Shown: in pieces, positions 37,139 to 45,915 of the stretch
Position numbering within the stretch: position 1 is the stretch's first letter
How the letters are laid out: each line of letters begins with the position of its first letter
Assembly: GCA_022820505.1 (NCBI GenBank)
Contig: JAJEFK010000001.1
Location: 41,830 to 105,829, forward strand
DNA: 64,000 bases
Source of the DNA: Acidimicrobiia bacterium
GTDB lineage: Bacteria > Actinomycetota > Acidimicrobiia > Acidimicrobiales > Poriferisodalaceae
Direction: 5' to 3'
Position numbers and translations under genes: made by a program
Notes under the pieces: model-generated
Seen by the model: only the letters and a program-made list of their open reading frames with translations
Databases searched by the model: none
What the model was told of the DNA's origin: nothing

Positions 37139-37251
37139 CGTACGACGCTCGGGCTGTCATGACCGGAGAGCTGTGCCCCGTCTTCGCAAAGAACGCCGGG
37201 CATCGCGGTCGTGACTTCGGCCGTGATTCGGCTACTGCGACTGCACCCGCG

Positions 37252-37257
37252 TAGTGT
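37252..37257 (+). promoter_or_regulatory. -10 element TAGTGT for leaderless CoA-transferase gene
   Basis: TAGTGT ends 7 nt before GTG 37265 and supports that start. Confidence 0.5.
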
Positions 37258-37264
37258 CCACCCG

Positions 37265-39508
37265 GTGAGCAGGGACGACGCTGTTGCAGCGAGTGGCGCG
37301 CCCGTGCGGTGCCTCGACGACGTGCGGGTCGTGGAGCTGACCACCGGCATCGCCGGGCCCTACGCGGCACGCTTCCTGGCCGATCAGGGCGCGGAAGTGG
37401 TCAAGGTGGAGCCGCCCGGCGGCGACCCGTACCGATCCGACCCGGGCTTTCAGGCGGTCAGCCGCAACAAGCGCTCGGCGGTGCCCGACGGCGTCGAATG
37501 GGAACGAGCCCCGCTCCCGGCCGATGTCGACGGACCGCCGGCGTCGCTGCCCGGCATCCTGCGGCCGGCGTCGTCGTCGATAGCCACGCCGCTGCTGGGT
37601 GGACTGCTCGCCGGCGCCGATGTCGTGTTCGTGCCTGACGGTCCGACCGCTGCGGCCGTGCGAAGACACGCCCCGAGCGCGGTGATCATCTCGTGCCCGA
37701 CCTGGGGCGACGTGGGACCGTACGCAACACGTGTGGGCACCCCGTCGCAGGTGGCCGCCGTGACCGGCATCGGGTGGAACCAGATCAGCTACTCCGAAGG
37801 CCCCGTCGAGCTGGTGGTGCCGCTGGCCTCCTACGGCGCCGGGATGCTCGGGGCGATGGCTGCGGCGGCGGGCCTCTACGCCAAGCGAGCGCACGGGTCG
37901 GCGCCGACCTACACCGTCTCGGAGGTGTCCGGCTCGGGCGCCATGCAGATCGGCGACTTCGAGGTACCCGAGATGGCCGACCTCGACCGCGACGGCTCCT
38001 GCCCGCTCGGCTCGGCCGGCAGACTGCCCGTGTACCGGCAGTTCCGGGCCGCCGACGACCGCTGGATGTTCGTGGCCTGCGGGACGTATCCCTTTTACGA
38101 GGCGATGCTGCGAGCCATCGGCCGCGAGGACCTGCTGGGCGACGAGCGGTTCCCAGACCCGCCGTGGGGCCTGCTCGACCTCGAGCCGCTGGCGGAGATC
38201 ACGCCGATCCTCGAAGACGCCTTCGCGGCCCGCCCGCTCGACGAGTGGCTGGAGATCTTCGGCGCTCACGATGTGCCCTGCCAGCCGGCCCAGACCCGCG
38301 AGGAGTTCATGAGCTCGGCGCTCGCGCAGGCCAACGGGCTCGACACGACCGTTGAGCACCCTGAACTCGGCACAGTGCGCACCCCGCCCCAGCCGATGTG
38401 GATTGACGGCAGCGACGAGGTTGCGTTGCAGCCGGCACCGCGCCTCGGCGAGCACACCGCCGCAATCGAAGCCGAGATGGAAGCCGGTGCATGGCCGGCC
38501 CTGGCGGAATCGGAGCCGTGGGTGCCGGGCACCGCCCCGCTGCGGGGCGTCAAAGCGGTCGACCTCAGCTCCTTCATCGCCGGACCGGTCATCACCCGCC
38601 ACCTGGCGATGCTCGGCGCCGAGGTCATCAAGATCGAGCAGCCCGGCGGCGATCCATTCCGCGTGCTCGGTCCCTATTTCAATGGCTGGAACCAGTCGAA
38701 GCGTTCGATCTGCCTGAACCTCAAGGATGCTGCCGACCACGCAGTCATGGCGCAGCTTGTGGCCGAATCCGATGTCATCGTGGAGAACTTCCGCCCCGGC
38801 GTCGCGGCACGCCTTGGCGTGGCGGATCAGGACCTGCGGCGCATACGTCCCGATGCGGTGCTGGTGAAGAGCCCCGGCTACGGCCGTGACGACTCCATGG
38901 CCGAAGTGCCGGCGTTCGATCCGCTCCTGCAAGCCCTCGGCGGGATCATGGCGGCGCAGGGCGGCGACGCCGAGCCGGTGTTCCTGACCGTGCCGGTGCA
39001 CGACGCCGCCACGCCGATGATCGCCTCGTTCGGGGTGCTGTGCTCGCTCTACCGGCGCCTGGCCGACGGCGAGGGGCGGACGGTGCGCACGTCGCTCACC
39101 CAGACCGTCACTGCCGCGCAAGCGGCCGAGTTCGTGCTGTACGAGGGGCGGCCGCGCGCGGAGATGGGGGGCATGGACTACCGGGGCGCCGGGCCCGAAC
39201 GCACCTACCTCGAAGTTCCCGATGCCGACGGCCCCGAGTGGGTCTGGCACCAGACGACGCCCGAGGGCACCAGCGACCTGCCAGTCGAACGGCGCGGCTT
39301 CGTGAGGGCCGCCGTCGCCGTCGACAACCGCCACGTGGTCGATCTGCCCGAGACCGAGTGGGGCCCGATGATCCAGCTCGGCTCCCTGGTCGGCGGCATC
39401 GACGTGGCGATGCGCCGAGCCCCCTACCTCGATGAGCACCGAGCAGAGATCACCGCCGAGCTCGCTACGCCTGGCGCTGCCGGCACGCAGCCTGTGGCGG
39501 CCGACTGA
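37265..39508 (+). CDS. Fused two-domain CaiB/BaiF (family III) CoA transferase
   Basis: 747 residues carrying two tandem family III domains. Domain 1 starts VRVVELTTGIAGPYAARFLADQGAEVVK (key run TTGIAGPYAA) and domain 2, near residue 420, starts VKAVDLSSFIAGPVITRHL followed by ENFRPGVAARLG. Domain 2 has the catalytic-type EVPAFDPLLQALGG aspartate. Domain 1 lacks an obvious equivalent and may be structural. Normal enzymes are homodimers of 400-residue chains interlinked as rings, so this chain is a built-in pseudo-dimer. The CoA donor and acceptor are unknown. Confidence 0.88.
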   Translation: MSRDDAVAASGAPVRCLDDVRVVELTTGIAGPYAARFLADQGAEVVKVEPPGGDPYRSDPGFQAVSRNKRSAVPDGVEWERAPLPADVDGPPASLPGILRPASSSIATPLLGGLLAGADVVFVPDGPTAAAVRRHAPSAVIISCPTWGDVGPYATRVGTPSQVAAVTGIGWNQISYSEGPVELVVPLASYGAGMLGAMAAAAGLYAKRAHGSAPTYTVSEVSGSGAMQIGDFEVPEMADLDRDGSCPLGSAGRLPVYRQFRAADDRWMFVACGTYPFYEAMLRAIGREDLLGDERFPDPPWGLLDLEPLAEITPILEDAFAARPLDEWLEIFGAHDVPCQPAQTREEFMSSALAQANGLDTTVEHPELGTVRTPPQPMWIDGSDEVALQPAPRLGEHTAAIEAEMEAGAWPALAESEPWVPGTAPLRGVKAVDLSSFIAGPVITRHLAMLGAEVIKIEQPGGDPFRVLGPYFNGWNQSKRSICLNLKDAADHAVMAQLVAESDVIVENFRPGVAARLGVADQDLRRIRPDAVLVKSPGYGRDDSMAEVPAFDPLLQALGGIMAAQGGDAEPVFLTVPVHDAATPMIASFGVLCSLYRRLADGEGRTVRTSLTQTVTAAQAAEFVLYEGRPRAEMGGMDYRGAGPERTYLEVPDADGPEWVWHQTTPEGTSDLPVERRGFVRAAVAVDNRHVVDLPETEWGPMIQLGSLVGGIDVAMRRAPYLDEHRAEITAELATPGAAGTQPVAAD

Positions 39509-39546
39509 GACACCCGGCTCGGCTCGAAGATCGGAATCAGCGTCAC

Positions 39547-39552
39547 TACGGT
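39547..39552 (+). promoter_or_regulatory. -10 element TACGGT for leaderless dehydrogenase gene
   Basis: TACGGT ends 6 nt before ATG 39559. Confidence 0.5.
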
Positions 39553-39558
39553 GAGCCC

Positions 39559-41907
39559 ATGGCGATGGCGCGACTTGCCTCCGAGGACCTGCCGATGCTG
39601 CGCGGCACCGCAGCCTTCACCGCCGATCTGCCGCTGCCCCACGGCTGTCTGCACGCCGCGTTCGTGCGCTCGACGGTGGCCCACGGCGACCTGCGCAGCG
39701 TCGATCTGCGCGAGGCCGAGCAGGCGCCGGGCGTCGTCGCCGTCTTCGAAGCGGCGGGGCTGGGATTGGAGCCGCTGGAGTACTACCGGGCCACCACGCT
39801 CGGCGGCCAGATGGCCCGGCCGCTGCTGGCCACCGAGCGGGTGCGCTTCGTCGGCGAGCCGATCGCGGTCGTGCTGGCCGACTCGCTGGTGCACGCGCTC
39901 GACGCCGCGGAGCTGGTCGCTGTCGAGATAGACGAGCTGCCGGCAGTCATCGACGCCGAGCAGGCCGCAGCCGACGACGTGCTGCTGTTCCCCGGCGCGG
40001 CAACGAACGTGGTGCGGCCGCTGGATCCCCCGGATGCCGGCGGGTTCCTGTCGACGCCCACCGAGCTCGACGAGGCTGCTGCGCCACCGGCCGCACCCGG
40101 TGAGGACCCCTGCGATGGCGCTCATTGCGTCGTGGAGCTGGTCTGCGAGAACGACAGGATCACATCGCTGCCGATCGAGCCGTGCGCCATTGTCGTGACG
40201 CCCTTCGAGCTCATCCGGGGCACCCCGGCCGCACAGGGCGCATCGCCCGACTGCAAGATCGACATCTGGAGCACCGGCCAGGGCGTGCACAGCGCCCCGT
40301 ACCTGTACCGGCGCTTGCTGGGCATCCCGGTCACGGCGGTGCGAGTGCGCGAACCGCAGGTCGGCGGCGGGTTCGGCGGTCGCGGCGATCCCATGCCGGA
40401 GTTCTTCGTGGCGGCCCGGGCCGCCCACCTGATCGAACGCCCGGTGCGCTGGGTGCAGAGCCGCCAAGAGCAGTTCGTCTCGATGCCCTACGGGCGCGGG
40501 CAGCGGCACCGCATCCGGATGGGTTTCGATGGCGACGGCCGCATCGTCGGGATCGACGTGGTGATGTGGTGCGACGCGGGCGCCTACCCGCACATGGCGC
40601 CGATGCTGACGGCGGCCAGCTACCGCCAGAGCACCGGCCTGTACCGGGTGCCGCGGCTGCGCTACCGCATCGGCTCCGCCGTCACGAATGCCCCGCCCAC
40701 TGGTGCCTACCGCGGCGCCGGCCAGCCCGAGGTGAACGCCGCGCTCGAACGGGCCATCGACGCCGGCGCCCGCAAGCTCGGCCTCGATCCCGCCGATGTC
40801 CGCCGCCGGAACCTGCTGCGTGCCGAGGAGCTGCCCTTCGACACCGGCACCGGCATCGTCCTCGACAGCGGCGACCCGCACCGTGCGCTCGACACAGCCC
40901 AGGAGCTCATCGACGTCGGGCGCTGGCAGGCGCTGGCAGCCGAGCGCCGGTCAGCCGGCAGCCGCTCGGCGCTGATAGGCGTCGGCTATGGCTGCTACAG
41001 CCAGAGCGCAGGCAGCGGCGACGACCCCGACTACGCCTCGCTGGAGTTGGGATCGGATGGGAGCGTGCTGGTGACCTGCGGCAGCCACGGCCACGGCCAG
41101 GGTCATCACAGCCTGTGGGCCCAGATCACCAGCGCCCGGGTCGGGATCGCCGAAGGCGCCGTACGTGTGAACGACGCCGATTCGGTGACATCGTCGTACG
41201 GCGGGGTGACCGGCGGTTCGCGCACCGCGACGGTGCTGGGCAGCCAGATCGCCGAAGCCGCGACCGAGCTGCGTACCCGCATCTGCGAAGTGGCGGGAGA
41301 ACTGCTTGAGGCCAACCCCGACGACATCAGCCTCACCCCCGACGGTGCGCACGTGGCCGGCGTGCCGTCCCGGCTGACGAGCTGGACCGACATTGCCGCA
41401 GCCGCACCGGAGGGAATCAGCGCCACCGTCACCGAGCGCCGCGCCGAGGTGACCCATCCCTACGGCACCCACGCCGCGGTCGTGGAGGTCGACGCGGAGA
41501 CGGGTCGTGTCGAGCTGCTGGCGTTCGCCGCAGTGGACGACTGCGGGAGGATGCTGTCGGAGGTGTCTGTCGAGGGCCAGCAGCACGGCGGCGCGGTTGC
41601 CGGCATCTCCCAAGCGCTGATGGAGGCAGGGCAGTGGGACGCCGACGGCACCCCCCGCACCACCACGCTCGTCGACTATCTGATCCCTGCCGCAGCCGAT
41701 GTGCCCTCCATCGACACTGCCCGGCTCGGCACGCCGACCGAGCGCAACGAGCTCGGTACCCGCGGCATCGGTGAGAACGGGGCCATCGCCGCCCCACCCG
41801 CCGTGCAGAACGCCGTCATCGACGCGCTTGCCCACCTTGGCGTGACCCACATCGACATCCCCCTCACACCCCAGCGCGTCTGGGAAGCGATTCGAGCCGC
41901 GCAATAG
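39559..41907 (+). CDS. Xanthine dehydrogenase family molybdopterin-binding subunit (second copy)
   Basis: 782 residues. RVRFVGEPIAVVLAD belongs to the hammerhead domain; QVGGGFGGRGDPMPEFF, GAYRGAGQPEVNAALERA and GIGENGAIAAPPAVQNAVI are the molybdopterin and catalytic-Glu motifs. It resembles the subunit at 23702-26140 in layout but is clearly divergent in sequence. Partner FAD and iron-sulfur subunits are missing here too. It lies 50 nt after the CoA-transferase gene and may act in the same catabolic route, for instance hydroxylating an aromatic or heterocyclic acid. Confidence 0.88.
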   Translation: MAMARLASEDLPMLRGTAAFTADLPLPHGCLHAAFVRSTVAHGDLRSVDLREAEQAPGVVAVFEAAGLGLEPLEYYRATTLGGQMARPLLATERVRFVGEPIAVVLADSLVHALDAAELVAVEIDELPAVIDAEQAAADDVLLFPGAATNVVRPLDPPDAGGFLSTPTELDEAAAPPAAPGEDPCDGAHCVVELVCENDRITSLPIEPCAIVVTPFELIRGTPAAQGASPDCKIDIWSTGQGVHSAPYLYRRLLGIPVTAVRVREPQVGGGFGGRGDPMPEFFVAARAAHLIERPVRWVQSRQEQFVSMPYGRGQRHRIRMGFDGDGRIVGIDVVMWCDAGAYPHMAPMLTAASYRQSTGLYRVPRLRYRIGSAVTNAPPTGAYRGAGQPEVNAALERAIDAGARKLGLDPADVRRRNLLRAEELPFDTGTGIVLDSGDPHRALDTAQELIDVGRWQALAAERRSAGSRSALIGVGYGCYSQSAGSGDDPDYASLELGSDGSVLVTCGSHGHGQGHHSLWAQITSARVGIAEGAVRVNDADSVTSSYGGVTGGSRTATVLGSQIAEAATELRTRICEVAGELLEANPDDISLTPDGAHVAGVPSRLTSWTDIAAAAPEGISATVTERRAEVTHPYGTHAAVVEVDAETGRVELLAFAAVDDCGRMLSEVSVEGQQHGGAVAGISQALMEAGQWDADGTPRTTTLVDYLIPAAADVPSIDTARLGTPTERNELGTRGIGENGAIAAPPAVQNAVIDALAHLGVTHIDIPLTPQRVWEAIRAAQ

Positions 41908-41950
41908 CAAAGCAGTGCTTGAATGCAGGCAAGCGACCCCGGAGGCACCC

Positions 41951-43246
41951 ATGGTCGAGCCGGATTTCCTGCACTTCGACACACTGGCGCTGCACGCCGG
42001 ACAGCGGCCCGACCCGACCACCGGGGCGCGGGCCGTGCCGATCTACCAGACCACGTCGTTCAGCTTCACCGACACCGAGCAGGCGGCCAGCCTGTTCAAC
42101 CTCGAGATTCCCGGCCACATCTACAGCCGCATCTCCAATCCCACCGTTGCCGTGCTCGAGGAGCGGATCGCCGCGCTCGAGGGCGGCGTCGGCGCGGTCT
42201 GCACAGCGAGCGGCATGGCGGCGTTCCACCTGGCGTGCGCCACGATCGCCTCAGCGGGCGACCACATCGTGGCCAGCCGCAACATCTATGGCGGCACGCA
42301 CAACATCCTGAGCCTCACGCTGCCCCGCTTCGGCATCACCACGACGTTCGTCGACCCCCGCGACCTCGACGCGTGGCGCAGCGCCATCCAGCCCAACACC
42401 AAGGTGCTGTTCGCCGAGACGCTCGGCAATCCCAACATCGAGGTGCTCGACGTGCCGGCCGTCGCTGCGGTGGCACACGAGGCCGACCTGCCGCTGATGC
42501 TCGACGCCACATTCACCACGCCGCACCTGATGCGACCCATCGAGCTGGGTGCAGACATCGTGATGCACAGCGCCACCAAGTTCCTCGGCGGTCACGGCGT
42601 GGCCATCGGCGGCGTCGTGGTGGACGGCGGGCGCTTCGACTGGGCCGCATCGGGCAAGTTCCCGACGCTCAGCGAACCGTATGCGGGCTACCACGGCATC
42701 GCCTTCACCGATGAGTACGGGCCCCAGGCGCTGTCGATGCGGGCCCGAGCGGAGGGCTTGCGCGACTTCGGCGCCGCCATGAGCCCGGCGGTGGCGTTCC
42801 ACCTGCTGCAAGGCGTCGAGACCCTCCCGCTGCGCATGGACCGTCATGTCGCCAACACCGAAGCGGTGATCGAGTTCCTCACCTCGCACGACGCGGTGAG
42901 CTGGGTGAGCCACCCCTCGGTGCCGTCGCACCCTGACCACGAGCTGGCCAAGCGGCTGCTGCCGCGGGGTGCCGGCGCGATCCTGAGCTTCGGCGTCGAA
43001 GGCGGCCGCGAGGCCGGACGGCGGTTCATCGAGGCAGTGCGGCTGGCGTCGCATCTCGCCAACGTGGGTGACGCCAAGACGCTCGTGATCCATCCCGCCA
43101 GCACCACCCACCAGCAGATGAGCGCCGAGGATCTGGTCGCAGCCGGCGTCGGCGAGGACCTGGTGCGGCTGTCGGTGGGCCTCGAGCACCCGGGCGACAT
43201 CATCTCGGACCTGTCCCGCGCCCTGCGCGCCTCGCAGAAGGGCTGA
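41951..43246 (+). CDS. metY: O-acetylhomoserine/O-succinylhomoserine sulfhydrylase-type enzyme
   Basis: 431 residues. TLALHAGQRPDPTTGARAVPIYQTTSF is the Cys/Met-metabolism PLP family opening (key run LHAGQRPD). YSRISNPTVAVLEERIAALEGG, and HSATKFLGGHGVAIGG with the PLP lysine, follow. The 50-residue insertion after the lysine is typical of MetY rather than MetB. It makes homocysteine from O-acetylhomoserine and sulfide. GGAGG 5 nt before ATG 41951 decides the start. Confidence 0.92.
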   Translation: MVEPDFLHFDTLALHAGQRPDPTTGARAVPIYQTTSFSFTDTEQAASLFNLEIPGHIYSRISNPTVAVLEERIAALEGGVGAVCTASGMAAFHLACATIASAGDHIVASRNIYGGTHNILSLTLPRFGITTTFVDPRDLDAWRSAIQPNTKVLFAETLGNPNIEVLDVPAVAAVAHEADLPLMLDATFTTPHLMRPIELGADIVMHSATKFLGGHGVAIGGVVVDGGRFDWAASGKFPTLSEPYAGYHGIAFTDEYGPQALSMRARAEGLRDFGAAMSPAVAFHLLQGVETLPLRMDRHVANTEAVIEFLTSHDAVSWVSHPSVPSHPDHELAKRLLPRGAGAILSFGVEGGREAGRRFIEAVRLASHLANVGDAKTLVIHPASTTHQQMSAEDLVAAGVGEDLVRLSVGLEHPGDIISDLSRALRASQKG

Positions 43247-43315
43247 ACCGATCAACGCACACTCGCACGACGTTCGATGTGCCGGCAGATACGCCGTGTC
43301 TGGAGGCGAGACGGA

Positions 43316-45223
43316 TTAGCGTCGAAGGTCGTCGTAGAGATTCGTAGCTACGTAGGCCAAGTCGGCTTGGTTGCCGACTCGTGCCACTTGGCGGAGCATG
43401 TCTACCAAGGCTCGGTCGTCGTTGACCTTTCGCCGCGCGTGCTCCGCGTACTTCTTCAGCTGTTCAGGCGTCATGCGCGTCGAATCCTGTTCTGCCGGGG
43501 GCGGCCGTCGACCGGCTCGGTCCCCTCGAAAGTCGTCGGTGTGATGAGACAACGCAGACTGGGCGTTAGTGGAGCGCTCAGTCGCTGCTGTGTCGTCAGT
43601 CGAGCCAAGCGACGACGGTCCATCGTCGCTGCCGGACAGTTCGCGTTGAACCCGCTCAGGCTTGTTCGGCCGTTCAGACTCGACGGCTTGCTTGTCTGCT
43701 TCGCTTGAAGCCCCGTCGAGATTGAGCAGCGCCTGATCTTCTCCGGTGCCATCAGGTCTGTCGGCTGATCTCCCGCGATCCGGGATGCGGTTGGAGACCG
43801 CTTGCTCCGGGGGAGTCGGGCGCGACTTGATGAGCAGTGTTTGGTTGAAACACGTCTTGACCCACCGCCACGCAAAGTCGCGCTTCGGCGACCAGTAGAT
43901 GTCATCGTCAACGGCGCCGACGGAGCCGAGGCCGTCAACTGCAAGTCCGCTCTGGTCGCGGACAAGTGCATCCGCCTGTGTAGACGGCGCTGCCCATCGG
44001 AGGAGATCGGGGTAGGTGTGGCCAGGTCGCCATTCACCTGCCGCGAGCGCGTGGAGCCGATCGGCCTCAGCAGTCAAGAGGGCGGCATCGAGCGGTAGCT
44101 CTGGCGGATCCTCGGCACTGTCGCATGCTCCGAGCAATGCGCCCGCCATAGACGCGATGGTGTCGGTGTCGGTACCAAGTGCGTTGGCGGCAACGATGCA
44201 CCCGCTGTACGCATCTTCGGCGATCGCCGCGAGAGCAGCCGCCGCGACGGTGGTGAGGACCCCGCTGCCGACGTGATGCTTCTCCCGAAGACCGAGAACG
44301 CGGCACGTCGCCTCGTACGCGTCGCCAGGCGTGTCCGCACGCTCCATGGCCGAGCGTGCCATGCGGACCGCCTCCACCAGCTCGCAGACGGTCGAATCCC
44401 AGCAGTCGCGGAGCGATTGCGCAGTGGCACTTTCCCATTGACTGATCCAGAACGAACCGAGCAGATCATGTTCTTCGATCGTCCTCGACGAGCCTTCGAG
44501 CTTCTCGGCGAAGTCTTCGGCAGTGTCGAGATCCGGTGGCTCGCCGGCGATAAGGCTGTGAGCCAGCAGGTCAGCGGAAAAGCATGCGCCTACGAGCGCT
44601 CGGGGGTGGCCATGCGTACAAACACTGTCCTCGATGACCGGTACCAAGTAGTCGCGCTCGCTGAGCCGAGCGGAGGCCCATACGTGCGGCTGGATGCGCA
44701 TGGCGGCACCGTTGCCGCCGGCTTCAGTCCATCCTTCGAAGGTGTTGGCATACCAAGGCACGCGGGGGTTGGCGAGGTTCTTGGATGCCGCCTTGGATGC
44801 GCGTCCGCCGCCGAGCGCGTATGACGGCCACACGGGCAATTCCACGTTGGCAAACATTTCCGTGTCGAATCCGTAGCCGCTGAGCGACCGTCCTACGGCG
44901 AGTCGCAGCTGCGTATCGTCCGACCAGCATCCGGCCGGGAGTTCAACTTCAACACCGCTTCTGCCGCCGACGCGTCGCATCCACGGGATGAGCCGATCCA
45001 GGTTTTCACCACGAGTTCGGCGTCGCAGCAAGCGCTCGTCGGCCATCTCGCTGATGAAGCCCAGTGCATCGCCGTAGGCCGCCCACAGCACTGATCTGCG
45101 GGTGCGGCGCGCGCGCAGATCGTCGGTGGCGTCGAGTCTCTCGTTCGGGCCTTGGGCTTCAGTCAGAGCCGCGGAGGCCTCATCCCCGAGTGGCAACGAC
45201 GGTGCGGGTTCAGTAGAACTCAT
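43316..45223 (-). CDS. DraG-like ADP-ribosylglycohydrolase with long C-terminal tail (putative antidote)
   Basis: 635 residues. Residues 42-400 form an ADP-ribosylglycohydrolase domain: GCWSDDTQL (99-107) and GTDTDTIASMAGAL (350-363) supply the two-Mg site, with GGNGAAMR (169-176) and THGHPRA (203-209) matching DraG. These enzymes remove ADP-ribose from proteins or nucleic acids. The last 200 residues are Ser/Asp/Glu-rich and disordered-looking, ending in a helical segment (MTPEQLKKYAEHARRK). ATG 45223 overlaps the ADP-ribosyltransferase stop as ATGA; GGAG lies 7 nt upstream. It is third in the helicase/transferase/hydrolase cassette. Confidence 0.87.
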   Translation of the reverse strand: MSSTEPAPSLPLGDEASAALTEAQGPNERLDATDDLRARRTRRSVLWAAYGDALGFISEMADERLLRRRTRGENLDRLIPWMRRVGGRSGVEVELPAGCWSDDTQLRLAVGRSLSGYGFDTEMFANVELPVWPSYALGGGRASKAASKNLANPRVPWYANTFEGWTEAGGNGAAMRIQPHVWASARLSERDYLVPVIEDSVCTHGHPRALVGACFSADLLAHSLIAGEPPDLDTAEDFAEKLEGSSRTIEEHDLLGSFWISQWESATAQSLRDCWDSTVCELVEAVRMARSAMERADTPGDAYEATCRVLGLREKHHVGSGVLTTVAAAALAAIAEDAYSGCIVAANALGTDTDTIASMAGALLGACDSAEDPPELPLDAALLTAEADRLHALAAGEWRPGHTYPDLLRWAAPSTQADALVRDQSGLAVDGLGSVGAVDDDIYWSPKRDFAWRWVKTCFNQTLLIKSRPTPPEQAVSNRIPDRGRSADRPDGTGEDQALLNLDGASSEADKQAVESERPNKPERVQRELSGSDDGPSSLGSTDDTAATERSTNAQSALSHHTDDFRGDRAGRRPPPAEQDSTRMTPEQLKKYAEHARRKVNDDRALVDMLRQVARVGNQADLAYVATNLYDDLRR

Positions 45224-45915
45224 CGGAAGGCTCCGGGATCGCACCTGATGTTAGGGCTCAGCGGGCTGAGGCTGAGCGCCGCATGAACGCGGTCACCGAG
45301 ATCATCGCTGGGAACGACGACGGTGTGGAGATTGTCGACGCCAAGCGAATGTGGGTAGAGCACCTCGGCCAGTGGATCGGTCGTCTCGGTGGCCGCCCGG
45401 GCTAGACGCGTGTGCGTGCTGTCGTAATACCCCCACGGAACCGAAGCAGCGAACATCTGATTGAAGCCGTCGATGCCTGAGGCTCGATGGGTCGTGGGAT
45501 ATGCGTTGTTTGAAGTGGTGAACACCACGCCTGGGTCGCCCAAGATTTCCGGTCCGAAGCAGAGGATTACCCATTCGGAGCTCGGATGCCACGTCTGCGA
45601 GGCGATCTCGAACAGGCTCATGTTGATGGCAGTCACGGAGAGATTGACATAGTCGTGCCATGGCGTATCGCGGCTGCGGTCCTCGGCATTGGCCTGGTAC
45701 ACGAACTCGACCAATTCCTCATCCGCGAGGTAGCTGCGACCCTTCACGTCACCGGTCCCCAAGATGCCGACGAGTCCCGAGTAGCGCGTGAAGTGCACGA
45801 CATCGGTGATGCCTCGATCCCGAGCCGCCGCGACGACAGCGGGGCAGCGCGGCTCCATCCGCACCTCCAAGGGCGACTGCGGAAGTGCCTCGGGCGCCCA
45901 TTCGTCGCCGCTCAC
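45220..45915 (-). CDS. DarT-like ADP-ribosyltransferase (putative toxin)
   Basis: 231 residues. The DarT-type fold is readable: VVHFTRYSGLVGILGTG (NAD-binding HFT, 41-43), HDYVNLSVTAINMSLF (88-103), VILCFGPEILGDPGVVFTTSNNA (core strands, 116-138), and DPLAEVLYPHSL with the candidate catalytic Glu184. DarT enzymes ADP-ribosylate thymidine or guanosine in single-stranded DNA. The first 20 residues and the 60-residue insert before the Glu are unlike standard DarT. It overlaps helicase and glycohydrolase genes by 4 nt each. The target may differ from DarT's; homology is by eye. Confidence 0.75.
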   Translation of the reverse strand: MSGDEWAPEALPQSPLEVRMEPRCPAVVAAARDRGITDVVHFTRYSGLVGILGTGDVKGRSYLADEELVEFVYQANAEDRSRDTPWHDYVNLSVTAINMSLFEIASQTWHPSSEWVILCFGPEILGDPGVVFTTSNNAYPTTHRASGIDGFNQMFAASVPWGYYDSTHTRLARAATETTDPLAEVLYPHSLGVDNLHTVVVPSDDLGDRVHAALSLSPLSPNIRCDPGAFR

